Shown piece after piece: positions 9,944 through 19,307 of a DNA stretch of 64,000 nt. The position numbers and the translations under genes are program-made. How positions within the stretch are numbered: the first letter of the stretch is position 1; each line of letters opens with the position of its first letter. The stretch spans positions 496,001 through 560,000 of the forward strand of contig NZ_CAJHCP010000003.1 of assembly GCF_904848625.1 (NCBI RefSeq). Direction: 5' to 3'. The notes under the pieces are model-generated. The model worked only from the letters and a program-made list of their open reading frames with translations, was not told where the DNA came from and did not search any database. This DNA is from Paraburkholderia metrosideri. GTDB taxonomy: Bacteria > Pseudomonadota > Gammaproteobacteria > Burkholderiales > Burkholderiaceae.

Positions 9944-11224
9944 TCAACGCTGTTCGAATGCGACGTGGCCCGCCACGATGGTCGCGCGCACCCGCGCCGG
10001 CAGTTCGTAACCGAGGAACGGCGTGTTGTGCCCCTGGCTCTTCAGCGCGCGCGGCTCGACGCGCCAATGCGCCTGGCGGTCGAACACGCAAAGGTCGGCC
10101 ACGCTGCCTACTGCGATCCGCCCTGCTGCGTTCAGCTCAAGCACGTCCGCCGGTGACGCTGTGATGCGGTTCAGCGCTTTGGCAAGCGGCACGCCTGCTT
10201 CGTCGGCCCACTTCACCGTCAGCGACAGGAATAGCTCCAGGCCGGTGGCGCCCGGCGTAGCTTCGGCGAACGGCAGCAGCTTTTCGTCGTCGTCGACCGG
10301 CGTGTGATCGGAGCAGATCGCGTCGATCGTGCCGTCGGCGAGGCCCGCGCGGATCGCTTCGCGATCGCGCTGTTGACGCAGCGGCGGATCGAGGCGGAAC
10401 TGCGCGTCGAAATAACCAATGTCGAGATCGATCAGATGTACGTGATTGACGGTGACGTCACACGACACCGGCAAGCCTTCGGCCTTGGCCCCGCGCATCA
10501 ACTCGATGCCCGCCGCCGACGACACGTGCGACAGATGCACCCGCGCGCCAGTCACACGCACGAGTTCGAAAATGGTGTGCAGCGCGATCGTTTCCGCCGA
10601 TACCGGCACGCCCGACAGACCCATTCGCGAAGCCAGCGCGCCGCTCGCGGCGACGCCGCCCTTGCCGAGGTAAGCATCCACGGGACGCAGCCATACGGTG
10701 TAACCGTAGGTCTTCGCGTATTGCAGCGCGCGCATCAGCACTTGAGTGTCGACCACCGGAACGTCGGCCTGCGAGAAGCCGATGCAGCCCGCTTCGGTCA
10801 GCTCGACCATCTCGGTGATGACCTGGCCTTTGAGGCCAACCGTCAACGCGCCGAGCGGATACACGTGCGCCTGATTCAGATTGCGCGCGCGGAACTTGAG
10901 CATCTCGACGAGGCCCGGTTCGTCGAGTGTCGGGTCGGTGTCCGGCGGACACACGAGGCTCGTCACACCGCCCGCGAGCGCGGCCGCCATTTCGGATTCG
11001 AGCGTCGCCTTGTGCTCGTAGCCCGGCTCGCGCAGACGCGCCGACAGGTCGACCAGACCCGGCGTAATGTGCAAGCCGGTGGCGTCGATCGTCTTCGCTG
11101 CCTGAAAGTCCGCCGGCGCGTGGCCGAGCGCAACGATCTTGCCCGCGGCGATAAAAATGTCCTGCTGCTGTTCGGTGCCCGCTGCCGGATCGATCAGCGT
11201 GCCGCCTTGAATATGAATCTTCAT
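9944..11224 (-). CDS. pyrC: Dihydroorotase-like PyrC' subunit, probably non-catalytic
   Basis: Amidohydrolase-fold protein of 426 residues starting MKIHIQGGTLIDP. The position where active class I dihydroorotases carry the zinc-binding HxH-R motif reads DLSARLREPG here, so both metal-binding histidines are missing. Other landmarks persist: HLSHVSSAAG and ICSDHTPVDDDE. This pattern matches the PyrC' proteins of Pseudomonas-type aspartate carbamoyltransferase. Those are inactive as dihydroorotase but needed to build the PyrB-PyrC' dodecamer. It lies directly downstream of pyrB, as in those systems. A second, active dihydroorotase is expected elsewhere in the genome. Confidence 0.88.
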   Translation of the reverse strand: MKIHIQGGTLIDPAAGTEQQQDIFIAAGKIVALGHAPADFQAAKTIDATGLHITPGLVDLSARLREPGYEHKATLESEMAAALAGGVTSLVCPPDTDPTLDEPGLVEMLKFRARNLNQAHVYPLGALTVGLKGQVITEMVELTEAGCIGFSQADVPVVDTQVLMRALQYAKTYGYTVWLRPVDAYLGKGGVAASGALASRMGLSGVPVSAETIALHTIFELVRVTGARVHLSHVSSAAGIELMRGAKAEGLPVSCDVTVNHVHLIDLDIGYFDAQFRLDPPLRQQRDREAIRAGLADGTIDAICSDHTPVDDDEKLLPFAEATPGATGLELFLSLTVKWADEAGVPLAKALNRITASPADVLELNAAGRIAVGSVADLCVFDRQAHWRVEPRALKSQGHNTPFLGYELPARVRATIVAGHVAFEQR

Positions 11225-11401
11225 GTGCTGCCTTATAACCTTTGGGTTTAGCTGCCTGTTCAGGCTGGTGTTCAGCTAAGTTCCGCGTGACGTATTACAT
11301 GTCGCGTGTTGCGTGTTGCGTGTGCTTGCCGGGACGGTCTGCGTGGCCCAACGCGCCGCTGCCATGCCTGGTGCATCGCAGCGCGCACGCCTTCGCCGCA
11401 A

Positions 11402-12427
11402 TCAGTCGTGATTGCCCGCGACAATGCCCATCACCGCCATCCGCACCGCGATACCGAACGTCACCTGGTTCAGAATCACCGATTGCGGGCCATCGGCCAC
11501 CTGCGAGTCGATTTCGACGCCGCGATTCATCGGACCCGGGTGCATTACGATTGCATCGGGCGCGGCGAGCGCGAGGCGCTCCGGCGTCAAACCCCAGCTC
11601 TTGAAATACTCCTGCGCGGACGGCAGCAACGCGCCGCTCATCCGCTCGTTCTGCAGACGCAGCATGATGATCACGTCGACGTCCTTCAGACCTTCGTCGA
11701 GGTTGTGGAACACCCGCACGCCCATCTGTTCGAGGCCGCCCGGCAGCAGCGTACGCGGACCAATCGCGCGCACTTCCGGCACGCCGAGCGTGGTCAGTGC
11801 GTGAATGTCCGAGCGCGCGACCCGCGAATGCAGAATGTCGCCGACGATCGCCACCCGCAGCTTCGTGAAGTCTTTCTTGTAGTGGCGGATCGTGTACATG
11901 TCGAGCAGACCCTGCGTGGGGTGTGCATGACGGCCGTCGCCGGCGTTGATCACGTGCACGTGCGGCGCGCAATGCTGCGCGATCAGGTACGGTGCGCCGC
12001 TCGACGCATGGCGCACGACGAACATGTCGGCATGCATCGCCGACAGGTTGTTGATCGTATCGAGCAGCGATTCGCCCTTGCTGGTCGACGACGCGTTGAT
12101 GTTCAGATTCAGCACGTCAGCCGACAGACGCGTCGCGGCGATTTCGAAGGTGGTGCGGGTGCGCGTCGAGTTCTCGAAGAACAGGTTGAACACCGACTTG
12201 CCGCGCAACAGCGGCACCTTCTTCACTTCCCGGTCGGTCACGCTGACGAACTGGTCGGCGGTGTCGAGAATGTGATTGACGATCGCCTTGGGCAAACCCT
12301 CGATCGACAAAAGATGTTTCAGCTCGCCGTTTTTCGTGAGCTGCGGGTTGCCCTTCAGGAAGCCGTAACGGAAGCGCTCGGTGGCGCTGTTGGCGGAATC
12401 GCTGGGAGCCTGGGTGGCGGTGTTCAT
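11402..12427 (-). CDS. pyrB: Aspartate carbamoyltransferase catalytic subunit
   Basis: 341 residues. It carries the carbamoyl-phosphate motif [13 protein letters not shown] near residue 85, HPTQGLLD, and the aspartate-binding region with MHPGPMNRG. It catalyses the committed step of pyrimidine synthesis. An N-terminal extension before the fold is typical of the class A enzymes that associate with PyrC'. The pyrR-pyrB gap of 275 bases is the likely place for promoter or leader control. No clear attenuator was identified in it. Confidence 0.95.
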   Translation of the reverse strand: MNTATQAPSDSANSATERFRYGFLKGNPQLTKNGELKHLLSIEGLPKAIVNHILDTADQFVSVTDREVKKVPLLRGKSVFNLFFENSTRTRTTFEIAATRLSADVLNLNINASSTSKGESLLDTINNLSAMHADMFVVRHASSGAPYLIAQHCAPHVHVINAGDGRHAHPTQGLLDMYTIRHYKKDFTKLRVAIVGDILHSRVARSDIHALTTLGVPEVRAIGPRTLLPGGLEQMGVRVFHNLDEGLKDVDVIIMLRLQNERMSGALLPSAQEYFKSWGLTPERLALAAPDAIVMHPGPMNRGVEIDSQVADGPQSVILNQVTFGIAVRMAVMGIVAGNHD

Positions 12428-12702
12428 GGTGTACCTGCTTCAAATACGGGCTTCAACGTGATCGATGTCGATGCTGATGCTGACTGCTTGTGGCGATTTC
12501 GAGCCGGCCTGCGCGTGGCACGCACGAGTCGGCTTGAGTATTGAATACTTTCTCGCGCGAATTTCCTGCTGCGTTAACGCGCGGCTTTGAGGCGATTTTT
12601 GCTGCAAATTTTTGTGTAACCCGAGCACGACGGCAGCGCGAACACCGTGCGCCGGCCGCAACCTGCTCATTGCGTTTGCCGCACTGCCCGGTCGCGCAAC
12701 GC

Positions 12703-13230
12703 TCAGTCGACGCGTGCTTCCGTATGAAACGTGAAACGCGTCTGATCGTCCGCGCCGCCGTCTTCACAGGCCAGCACGAGTGTGGCGTCGGCGGCCACCT
12801 TCACCGCGCCGCCGACAAACCGCGCCGCCACCGGCAACTCGCGCCCGCCGCGATCGGCGAGCACAGCCAGTTCAACCGATGCCGGACGGCCATAGTCATA
12901 CAGCTCGTTAACCGCCGCGCGAATCGTCCGGCCGGTGTACAGCACGTCGTCGACCAGCACGATGCGGGCGCCGTCGACTGAAAACGGCAGGGAGGTCGGG
13001 CTGGCCTGCGAGTGCAGACCTTTTTTCGCGTAGTCGTCGCGGTGCAACGCGACGTTCACTACGCCGAAACCCGGCAGCTTCAGGTCGTGCGCGAGCCGCT
13101 CGGCGAGCCACGCGCCGCCGCTATGAATCCCGGCGAGCACCACGCCTTCAGTGGCAGGCTGGTCGCCATACACCGTGCGAATCTGATCGAGCAACGCGCG
13201 ATAAAGCGCTTCGGCGTCAATGGAACTCAT
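12703..13230 (-). CDS. pyrR: PyrR-type bifunctional regulator / uracil phosphoribosyltransferase
   Basis: 175 residues from the ATG at 13230, with the PRPP-binding motif [16 protein letters not shown]. PyrR proteins bind pyr mRNA in Gram-positives. In proteobacteria the regulatory role is less clear and UPRTase activity may dominate. It overlaps the end of ruvX by 14 bases and precedes pyrB, consistent with pyrimidine function. Confidence 0.92.
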   Translation of the reverse strand: MSSIDAEALYRALLDQIRTVYGDQPATEGVVLAGIHSGGAWLAERLAHDLKLPGFGVVNVALHRDDYAKKGLHSQASPTSLPFSVDGARIVLVDDVLYTGRTIRAAVNELYDYGRPASVELAVLADRGGRELPVAARFVGGAVKVAADATLVLACEDGGADDQTRFTFHTEARVD

Positions 13231-13657
13231 GATCGTCGGAAAGTCCGTCAAGATATTGCTGGAGGATGATGCTGGCGGCTTCGGCGTCGAGCATGTCGGC
13301 CCGGCCATTGCCGGCGCGGATCTCCGCCTTCGCCTCGACCGACGAATAGCGTTCGTCGATCCACGTGACCGGCAGATTGAAGCGCCCGTTCAGCTGATTG
13401 CCGAAGCGTTTGGCCAGTTGGGTCATTTCGTGCGGCGTGCCGTCAGGGTGCATCGGCAGACCGACCACCAGCGCGTCCGGCTTCCATTCGGCAATCAGCT
13501 TGCCGACTTCTTCGAAGCGGTATTCGCGGCTGCGGTTCTGCACGATCACGAGCGGCCGTGCGCTGCGGGTCAGCGAATTGCCGACCGCGACACCAATGCG
13601 TTTTTCACCGTAGTCGAACGCAAGCAGCGTCGCCTCACGTCCGGCTGACAGGCTCAT
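13217..13657 (-). CDS. ruvX: Putative pre-16S rRNA nuclease (YqgF/RuvX)
   Basis: 146 residues with an RNase H-like fold. The first catalytic aspartate is in [16 protein letters not shown], the GLPMHPDG segment lies mid-protein, and WIDERYSS and a late acidic segment complete the site. It functions in 16S 5'-end maturation in E. coli. It overlaps yqgE by 4 bases upstream and pyrR by 14 bases downstream, indicating one transcript. Confidence 0.93.
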   Translation of the reverse strand: MSLSAGREATLLAFDYGEKRIGVAVGNSLTRSARPLVIVQNRSREYRFEEVGKLIAEWKPDALVVGLPMHPDGTPHEMTQLAKRFGNQLNGRFNLPVTWIDERYSSVEAKAEIRAGNGRADMLDAEAASIILQQYLDGLSDDHEFH

Positions 13658-14232
13658 GCGTGACCCGCTTCGCCCGACAGCATCGACAGGTTGATGCCGA
13701 GCAGCGCGAGTGCGGCTTCGAGACGCTCTTCAGCGGGCACGTCGAAGATGATTTTCGGGTCGGCTTCAACAGTGAGCCAGCCGTTCTTCGAAATCTCTTC
13801 TTCGAGCTGACCGGCGCCCCAGCCGGCATGGCCGAGCGTGAGCAGGAAGCGTTCGGGACCGGTGCCGCTCGCGACCGCTTCGAGCACGTCTTTCGAGGTG
13901 GTCATTTCCAGACCGCCCGGCACCGACATGGACGAGGTGTACGGATCGCCGCTTTTCGGGTCGTGCAGCACGAAGCCGCGCTCGGTTTGCACCGGGCCGC
14001 CGAAATACACAGGAACGTGGAGAAGGGGTTCGATCTCGAGCTTGAGGTCGATGCGACTGAAGAGCGCTTGCAGGTCGATATCGGTCGGCCGGTTGATCAC
14101 GAGGCCGAGCGCGCCGCGCTCACTGTGATCGCAAAGGTAGACCACCGTTCCCGAAAACGTCGGATCGGCCATGTTCGGCATGGCGATCAGGAACTGGTTG
14201 GTCAGATTGATGCGATCGGTACTCTTGGACAT
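13654..14232 (-). CDS. UPF0301/AlgH family protein YqgE
   Basis: 192 residues from the ATG at 14232. The usual start region ([20 protein letters not shown]) follows the first few codons. Other conserved blocks are [27 protein letters not shown] and [14 protein letters not shown]. The biochemical role of the family is not established. It heads the yqgE-ruvX-pyrR-pyrB run. Confidence 0.92.
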   Translation of the reverse strand: MSKSTDRINLTNQFLIAMPNMADPTFSGTVVYLCDHSERGALGLVINRPTDIDLQALFSRIDLKLEIEPLLHVPVYFGGPVQTERGFVLHDPKSGDPYTSSMSVPGGLEMTTSKDVLEAVASGTGPERFLLTLGHAGWGAGQLEEEISKNGWLTVEADPKIIFDVPAEERLEAALALLGINLSMLSGEAGHA

Positions 14233-14489
14233 AGTTCGGATTTTAGCAAAGACGATGCGGGATGGCGGGGCTTTGAGCGTGGAACCGCGATGTGTGCCAT
14301 GAAGCGTGCCGCGAGCCATCGACGGCCAATCAGGTTGCACTCTATCACGCACGAGGACCATGGCTAAGGCGCGGACGAGCGGTTGTGCATGGCACACGGA
14401 ATGCGTGGCGCGGGTTGCTGGCTCTGGAAGCCGCCGGCCGCCGGACTACAGGGTTATCGCCCGCAGCCGGCACGCCGCACGGCGACGCG

Positions 14490-15911
14490 TCACGCGCCGC
14501 CTTGCTCGATTGCACGCGTCAGCGTAGTCAAAGCAGCCTGCGCGACGCCGCCCACAGGCGGCGCCACACCCGCCGCGACCTTGTGCAGCATCGCGCGCAG
14601 CGCCTCGGCCGCCTGCTCCAGCGCGCTCGCGGCCGGCGCCTCGACGATCACATGCGCGCGAACCGCCGGTGTCGACACGCCCGCGTGCGCACGGCGCCGC
14701 CATGCCAGACCCAGCGCGTCAGCCAGCAGCGCGACCTGCCCAAGCCCCAGCGCGCAGGCCGCCGCACCGAGCCGGTAAGCGGCGTCGCCCGCTTGCAGCG
14801 CCTCGCCCGGATCGGCCTTTTCCGGCTGATCGGCGGCACGAGCGTGCTCGGTGAGCGCGGAGATCGACGCGTCGGCGGTCTGCAGAAAATCCTCGTACGC
14901 GTTGGCGTTGACCGTCAGCACGCCCAGATCGCGCGTCAGCGAGCTGCGGTTGGCGCTGATCGACTGCGCTTCCAGCGCGCCCGCTTCCCACAGCATTTCG
15001 GACGATTGGGTACCCGCCACATGCCAGTCGACGGTCAGGCCGTAGTCATGCAGCACCTCGACCTGATCGGTATCTTCGGCGGCCGCGCCGAACAACGCAT
15101 AGTCTCGCCACAGCAACGCGAGCGTCGCCCGGACCAGCGAGCGCGGCGCGCGTTCGATGCCGCGCACATGATCGGCCAGCGCCAGATTGCAGCGGGCGTA
15201 GAAACGCCGCGCGTCGGTGTCGCTAGTCGCGCGGCCGCTCACTCGCAGCGCCTTCGCGCACGCTTTCGCGAGACGCCAGAAATCGTAGGGGTCCGGGCCC
15301 GCCAGTTCGGTGAACACCGCGTCCAGTTCGTCGAGCGCCGCCTGGGTGACCGCCAGCGCGGCCGCGCTGCCCGTGCCGGCCTGCGAGCGCAACACCGGCA
15401 GCAGCGCGCGCTCGTAACGCGCACGCAGATGATTCAATCGATCGGCGGATTGGGCGTGCAACGACGCCGGGGGCACCGGACGCGCGGTCAGCGCCAGATC
15501 TTCGAAAGCGACAGTGGAACCGGGCGTGTGCTCGGACAGATGCACGCCCAACGACCGGTAGTGATCGAATAGCGCGGGCGAGCAGGACAACTCGTGCAAA
15601 TTGTGACGTTCGAGCGCCGCGCGGAAGTCACGCAACGCCGCGCCGAACACCGGCCGCACCGCCTGTGCGTCGGCTGGATCGGCCGCCGCGAGCGGCGAAA
15701 GCCGCACCAGAGCGTCGGCGAAGCGCTGTGCGCTGACCCAGCCGGCTGCGCGTAACGCATGAGAGGCTCGCAGCAGCGCCGAGGTGCTCTCGTGATGCTG
15801 TTCGAACGCCAGCGATGCCTCCGCCAGCGCAAGTTCGGCCGGACGGACGGCGCCGCCGCGCGGATTCGGAAGAGCGTCGAAGGAAACGGGTGCAGCGGAT
15901 CGAGAAGTCAT
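14490..15911 (-). CDS. Large hypothetical protein, possibly related to the N-terminal region of PilL/ChpA or FimL
   Basis: 473 residues, alanine-rich and alpha-helical, without a signal peptide or membrane segment. I do not recognise a catalytic motif. Segments such as DPYDFWRLAKAC and RRFYARCNLALAD, and the gene's place between rubredoxin and yqgE, recall the type IV pilus chemotaxis locus of related beta-proteobacteria. There PilL/ChpA, with a degenerate Hpt-rich N terminus, lies in this spot. No CheA kinase, CheY or CheW part is present, so this may be a FimL-like scaffold or a remnant. That relationship is an inference from context and memory. Confidence 0.7.
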   Translation of the reverse strand: MTSRSAAPVSFDALPNPRGGAVRPAELALAEASLAFEQHHESTSALLRASHALRAAGWVSAQRFADALVRLSPLAAADPADAQAVRPVFGAALRDFRAALERHNLHELSCSPALFDHYRSLGVHLSEHTPGSTVAFEDLALTARPVPPASLHAQSADRLNHLRARYERALLPVLRSQAGTGSAAALAVTQAALDELDAVFTELAGPDPYDFWRLAKACAKALRVSGRATSDTDARRFYARCNLALADHVRGIERAPRSLVRATLALLWRDYALFGAAAEDTDQVEVLHDYGLTVDWHVAGTQSSEMLWEAGALEAQSISANRSSLTRDLGVLTVNANAYEDFLQTADASISALTEHARAADQPEKADPGEALQAGDAAYRLGAAACALGLGQVALLADALGLAWRRRAHAGVSTPAVRAHVIVEAPAASALEQAAEALRAMLHKVAAGVAPPVGGVAQAALTTLTRAIEQGGA

Positions 15912-16236
15912 GGGCAGGCGACACGAAGCTGACGGGCCGTCGCCTCGCAGCGCGCGCAGACTGATCGGCTAACGCGCGAACCGGCGACAGGACAATGACA
16001 GACTACCGTTGCGACACGGCGCAACCGACGATGTTCCGCGCCGGCATGCTGGGCATACGTGAAGGACGGCGCCCCGGGGCAAAAACCGGGCCGGTGCACC
16101 TGCTGCGCTCGGTGCCGGCGCCACGCTGCAACTAGGCTACTGGGCGTGCATGCGGCCCAACTTGCCGACATCGGGCCGCGCTGCAAACCTGCGGCGTCGC
16201 CACGAGCAACTAAACCGGCCGGCAGCCCCGCCGACT
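15912..16236. other. Intergenic region before the 473-residue gene
   Basis: About 325 bases between rubredoxin and the large hypothetical gene. Frames here are overlapping low-complexity shadows. No tRNA, repeat or clear promoter is recognised. Confidence 0.5.
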
Positions 16237-16407
16237 TCAGATCTGAACCATCTCGAAGTCTTCCTTGCGCGCTCCACACTCCGGGCAGGTCCAGTTGATG
16301 GGAACGTCTTCCCAACGTGTGCCCGGCGCAATGCCTTCGTCCGGCAAACCTGCTTCTTCGTCGTAAATCCAGCCGCAAATCAGGCACATCCAGCTTTGAT
16401 ATTCCAT
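16237..16407 (-). CDS. Rubredoxin
   Basis: A 56-residue protein, ATG at 16407, TGA at 16237. It reads MEYQSWMCLICGWIYDEE at the start and has the second iron-binding pair in WTCPECGARKEDF. The two CxxCG pairs bind one Fe in a redox centre for electron transfer. Length and motif spacing are those of ordinary rubredoxins. Confidence 0.95.
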   Translation of the reverse strand: MEYQSWMCLICGWIYDEEAGLPDEGIAPGTRWEDVPINWTCPECGARKEDFEMVQI

Positions 16408-16480
16408 TCTTGTGTCGCGTCGTAGAGTCCGTGGAAACGGGAGCCCCGATGGTACCGTGTTGCCGCCCCAATGCCTAGCA

Positions 16481-16515
16481 TTGACATCCTCTCCGCCATG
16501 ACCGACGGGGATTCC
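16481..16515 (-). ncRNA. IS605 right end / putative omegaRNA 3' scaffold
   Basis: Immediately after the tnpB stop the minus strand holds CCCCGTC-GGTCAT-GGCGGAG (16510-16491), a 7-bp imperfect stem, followed by AGGATGTCAA ending at 16481. In characterised TnpB systems the transcript of this right end is the omegaRNA scaffold. The host bases next to it, here from 16480 downward (TGCTAGGC), serve as guide. The RNA itself is inferred. Confidence 0.5.
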
Positions 16516-16523
16516 TACGGCGC

Positions 16524-17747
16524 TCAGGCGGTTTGTACCTGAGTCGCTTCGGCGGGTTCCTGCTTCACGGAGCGGCCTGACTGCACCGTCTCTCCACAGG
16601 CTAACAAGCGCTGTCCGCGCTCTAAAACGTTGATCGCGCCGACCACGTCAGCGTGATTATCATATCCGCATGACATGCAAGCAAACCGTGATTGCGTCTG
16701 GCGGTTGTTCCTTGACACATGGTTGCAGCTGGGGCAGGTCCGACTCGTGTTCTGCGGCGGCACGGCGATGAGGAAGCCACCGCTCCACGCCAGCTTGTAA
16801 TCCAGTTGGCGGCGAAACTCGCACCATCCCTGATCGAGAATGGCCCTGTTCAGGCCAGACTTGGCCCGAACGTTTCTGCCCGGCCGTTCGGTGCTGCCTG
16901 CTGCCGATCTGGACATGTTCCGAACCTGCAGGTCCTCGACACAAACCATCGCGTGGTTTTGGCTGATTGTGGTCGTGGTCTTATGCAGGTAGTCGCGACG
17001 GGCGTTACCGATGCGGGCATGAATGCGCTGGACGCGGGCTCTTGCCTTCTTCCAGTTTTTGCCGAACTTTGCCTTGCGGCTCATTGCTCGCTGGGCTTTA
17101 CGAAGCCGTACCTCGTGCCGGCTGAAGCTGTTGAGCGGGGTGTAGAACGTGCCGTCGCTTAGAGTCGCGAAGCGAGCGATGCCCATGTCGATGCCAACCA
17201 CGCCTGTCGCCTGCGGCACAGTTTGCCCCACCTCGCGCTCGGTCTGGATCGACACAAACCACTTGCCGCATGACTGGCTGACGGTAACATTCTTCGCCGT
17301 GCCCAGCGCGTGCCGACTATTGCGATAGCGTAGCCAGCCGAGTTTGGGCAAAAAAATGCGGCTATTCGCTTGGTCGATCCTGAATTGCTTCGGGTCGGGA
17401 TAACGAAAGCTGTCTGATCGCCCCTTCTTCCTGAAGCGCGGGAAACCTGCGCGCTTGGCGAAGAAGTTCTTGTAAGCGCGCTCCAGGTCTTTTAATGCGT
17501 GCTGCAACGGATGAGTCGGAGCGTCCTTGAGCCACAGCGTGTCAGACCCATTACGCCATGCCGTCAGTTGCTTCGCCATCTCGACGTAGCTGATGAATTT
17601 TCTGCCTGCTTCGTAGTTCTCCTTTTGCAACATCAGCGCCTGGTTAAACACGAACCGGCATGAACCCGCGAAGCCGCGCATATCACGGGCCTGCCCGGCA
17701 GTGGGCATGAGTTCATATTTGTAGGCTTGGAGTCGGTTCACAGCCAC
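16524..17747 (-). CDS. tnpB: TnpB / OrfB, RNA-guided nuclease-family protein
   Basis: 407 residues, full length for the family. The N-terminal part (LQAYKYELMPTAGQ) is the helix-turn-helix/REC start. The RuvC residues are D in GIDMGIARFATL, E in CVEDLQVRNM and D in YDNHADVVGAINVLERG. A four-cysteine zinc ribbon (CPSCNHVS...CMSCGY) sits between the last two. Proteins of this family use an omegaRNA from the element's right end to cut target DNA at the donor site and preserve the element. All catalytic residues are present, so activity is plausible. Confidence 0.92.
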   Translation of the reverse strand: MAVNRLQAYKYELMPTAGQARDMRGFAGSCRFVFNQALMLQKENYEAGRKFISYVEMAKQLTAWRNGSDTLWLKDAPTHPLQHALKDLERAYKNFFAKRAGFPRFRKKGRSDSFRYPDPKQFRIDQANSRIFLPKLGWLRYRNSRHALGTAKNVTVSQSCGKWFVSIQTEREVGQTVPQATGVVGIDMGIARFATLSDGTFYTPLNSFSRHEVRLRKAQRAMSRKAKFGKNWKKARARVQRIHARIGNARRDYLHKTTTTISQNHAMVCVEDLQVRNMSRSAAGSTERPGRNVRAKSGLNRAILDQGWCEFRRQLDYKLAWSGGFLIAVPPQNTSRTCPSCNHVSRNNRQTQSRFACMSCGYDNHADVVGAINVLERGQRLLACGETVQSGRSVKQEPAEATQVQTA

Positions 17748-17765
17748 GACTATATTACTGGTCTA

Positions 17766-18135
17766 TGAGTACTGACAATGAGCGTCAGCACAGCAGGCAT
17801 TCAGTTTTACGACGGAGGTGTATTTGGACTTCCTGACCAAGTTCTAACATGGCGCCTTCACCAATGAGATTCCTGATGACACTCGCAGCCTTTTGACAAC
17901 GTATGCGAGTTCGACTGTGAGGACGAGCACGCGCACCTGTTGATGGACTATTCACTGAAAGTGGATGTGTTAGCGTTGACACAACGCTTGAAAGGCGCTT
18001 CCAGTGGAATGGTCCGAAAAAGCTCTCGGGCGGCGCTTTACAACATGGTTCCCGACCTGCCTTGCGGGTCGTAGTGGCGGTGCGCACACTGTCTCTAGCG
18101 CCAGCAGCAGACGCCGCCCTTACAGGCGAGGGGAC
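17766..18135 (+). pseudogene. Decayed IS200/IS605 TnpA (HUH Y1 transposase)
   Basis: A start like MSTDNERQHSRHSV is followed by a frameshift or deletion and several stops. A recognisable core then reads CEFDCEDEHAHLLMDYSLKV (17894-17953) and LALTQRLKGASS. The HUH motif, normally HVHLL, is HAHLL. Further in-frame stops follow before a QQQTP-like C terminus. It is divergent from the intact tnpB. I infer loss of transposition function. The exact number of lesions needs alignment to a relative. Confidence 0.7.
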
Positions 18136-18386
18136 GATTGAGAGGTCCGCACTATCCTTACACGGCCTGACTACGAAGATTTGTCGCTCACTGGATGAGA
18201 GGTCGCCAAAGTAGGAGGCGACGACCTCGGACTATGCGCATCGCGTCAACCCGCATCTTATTACGACTCGATGGCGCCCTCGCCGCCGAAAAATAGGAAA
18301 AAACGCCTTGCCATCGGTTTAGGCCGCATAATTGAGCCAATTGCGCACTCTCTGCGCCAAAATCCAGCTCCTTTTTGTCAACCTTC

Positions 18387-19247
18387 ATGCCCAGCGACAC
18401 GCCTCCGATCGTCCTCACCTTCGGCCTTTCCGATCCCACCGGCGGCTCCGGCCTGCAAGCCGACCTGATGACCCTTGCCAGCATGGGCTGTCATGGCGTT
18501 TCCGTGCTCACGGGCTACACCGTGCGCGACTCGGCCAGTTGCGACGAAGTCACCGGGCTCGACCCCGAAGTCGTCGCCACCCAGGCGCGAATGCTGCTCG
18601 AAGACATGCCGATCGCCGCCTTCAAGGTCGGCGCCTGCACGCGCGCCGAGGTGGTTAGCGCGATTGCCGAAGTCGTGGCCGACTACGACGACATTCCGCT
18701 GATCCTCGCGCCCGACTTCACGCTCGACGACGAGCACGTTCTCGCCGCCGATGAACTGCGTGAAGCGATCGCCGACCTGCTCGCGCCCCAGACCACACTG
18801 CTGGTCGCCGATTCCGCGACGCTGCTCGCGCTCGCGCAGCCGGACGGCGACGCCGAAGCGCCCAGCCTCGACGCGGCTATCTCGCACCTGCTGTCGCAGG
18901 GGTGCGAATACATTCTGTCGACCGAAACCGGCACGCACCGGCTCGTCAACACGCTGTTCAGCGAAGATGGCCAGCTGCGTCAGGACATGTGGGACCGCGG
19001 CAGCCATCGGATCATGGGCATCACGGATACGCTCGGATCTGCGATTGCCGCACTGCTGGCCAACGGCCAGGAGCCGGCGGAAGCCGTGCGCGAGGCGCAG
19101 GAGTATCTGTACCAGGCAATGCGTGCGGCGTTCCGGCCAGGCATGGGCACGTATATGCCAGACCGGTTTTTCTGGGCTCGCAGCAGCGACGACGAAACGC
19201 CGCCGACCACCGGCAAGGACGCCACGCCAGGCGAAGCGCGACACTGA
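18387..19247 (+). CDS. thiD: Hydroxymethylpyrimidine/phosphomethylpyrimidine kinase
   Basis: 286 residues from the ATG at 18387; a TTG at 18375 is the alternative. The ribokinase-fold N terminus reads VLTFGLSDPTGGSGLQADL. The middle carries LAPDFTLDD, and the C-terminal anion-hole region is IMGITDTLGSAIAALLANG, where the usual GTGD core is changed to ITDTLGSA. ThiD phosphorylates HMP and HMP-P in thiamine synthesis. The protein is longer than the roughly 265 residues typical of ThiD. The divergent GTGD box is notable but common in this beta-proteobacterial branch, as far as I recall. Confidence 0.85.
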   Translation: MPSDTPPIVLTFGLSDPTGGSGLQADLMTLASMGCHGVSVLTGYTVRDSASCDEVTGLDPEVVATQARMLLEDMPIAAFKVGACTRAEVVSAIAEVVADYDDIPLILAPDFTLDDEHVLAADELREAIADLLAPQTTLLVADSATLLALAQPDGDAEAPSLDAAISHLLSQGCEYILSTETGTHRLVNTLFSEDGQLRQDMWDRGSHRIMGITDTLGSAIAALLANGQEPAEAVREAQEYLYQAMRAAFRPGMGTYMPDRFFWARSSDDETPPTTGKDATPGEARH

Positions 19248-19280
19248 CGTCCAGTTGCATTGCAACACGTTGAAATCGAA

Positions 19281-19305
19281 AACCCGCATTCATGCGGGTT
19301 TTTTT
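19281..19305 (+). terminator. Rho-independent terminator after thiD
   Basis: AACCCGCA-TTCA-TGCGGGTT (19281-19300), a perfect 8-bp stem with a 4-base loop, followed by a run of seven T. Confidence 0.9.
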
Positions 19306-19307
19306 AC

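Larger units (their letters stand above)
16481..18150. mobile_element. IS200/IS605-type element with divergent tnpA (decayed) and tnpB (intact)
   Basis: The element lies between rubredoxin and thiD. The tnpB end reads, on the minus strand, GGAATCCCCGTC then an imperfect hairpin and GGATGTCAA, the classic IS605-OrfB right end. tnpB (16524-17747, minus) and a broken tnpA (from 17766, plus) are divergent, with 18 bases between their starts. The left limit near 18150 is an estimate from the end of tnpA similarity. With tnpA dead the copy should no longer move on its own. Confidence 0.75.

Noticed and set aside
10304..11251. 315-codon plus-strand frame opposite pyrC'
   Set aside because: Antisense shadow of the amidohydrolase gene.
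11306..12544. 412-codon plus-strand frame opposite pyrB
   Set aside because: Antisense shadow; pyrB is unambiguous on the other strand.
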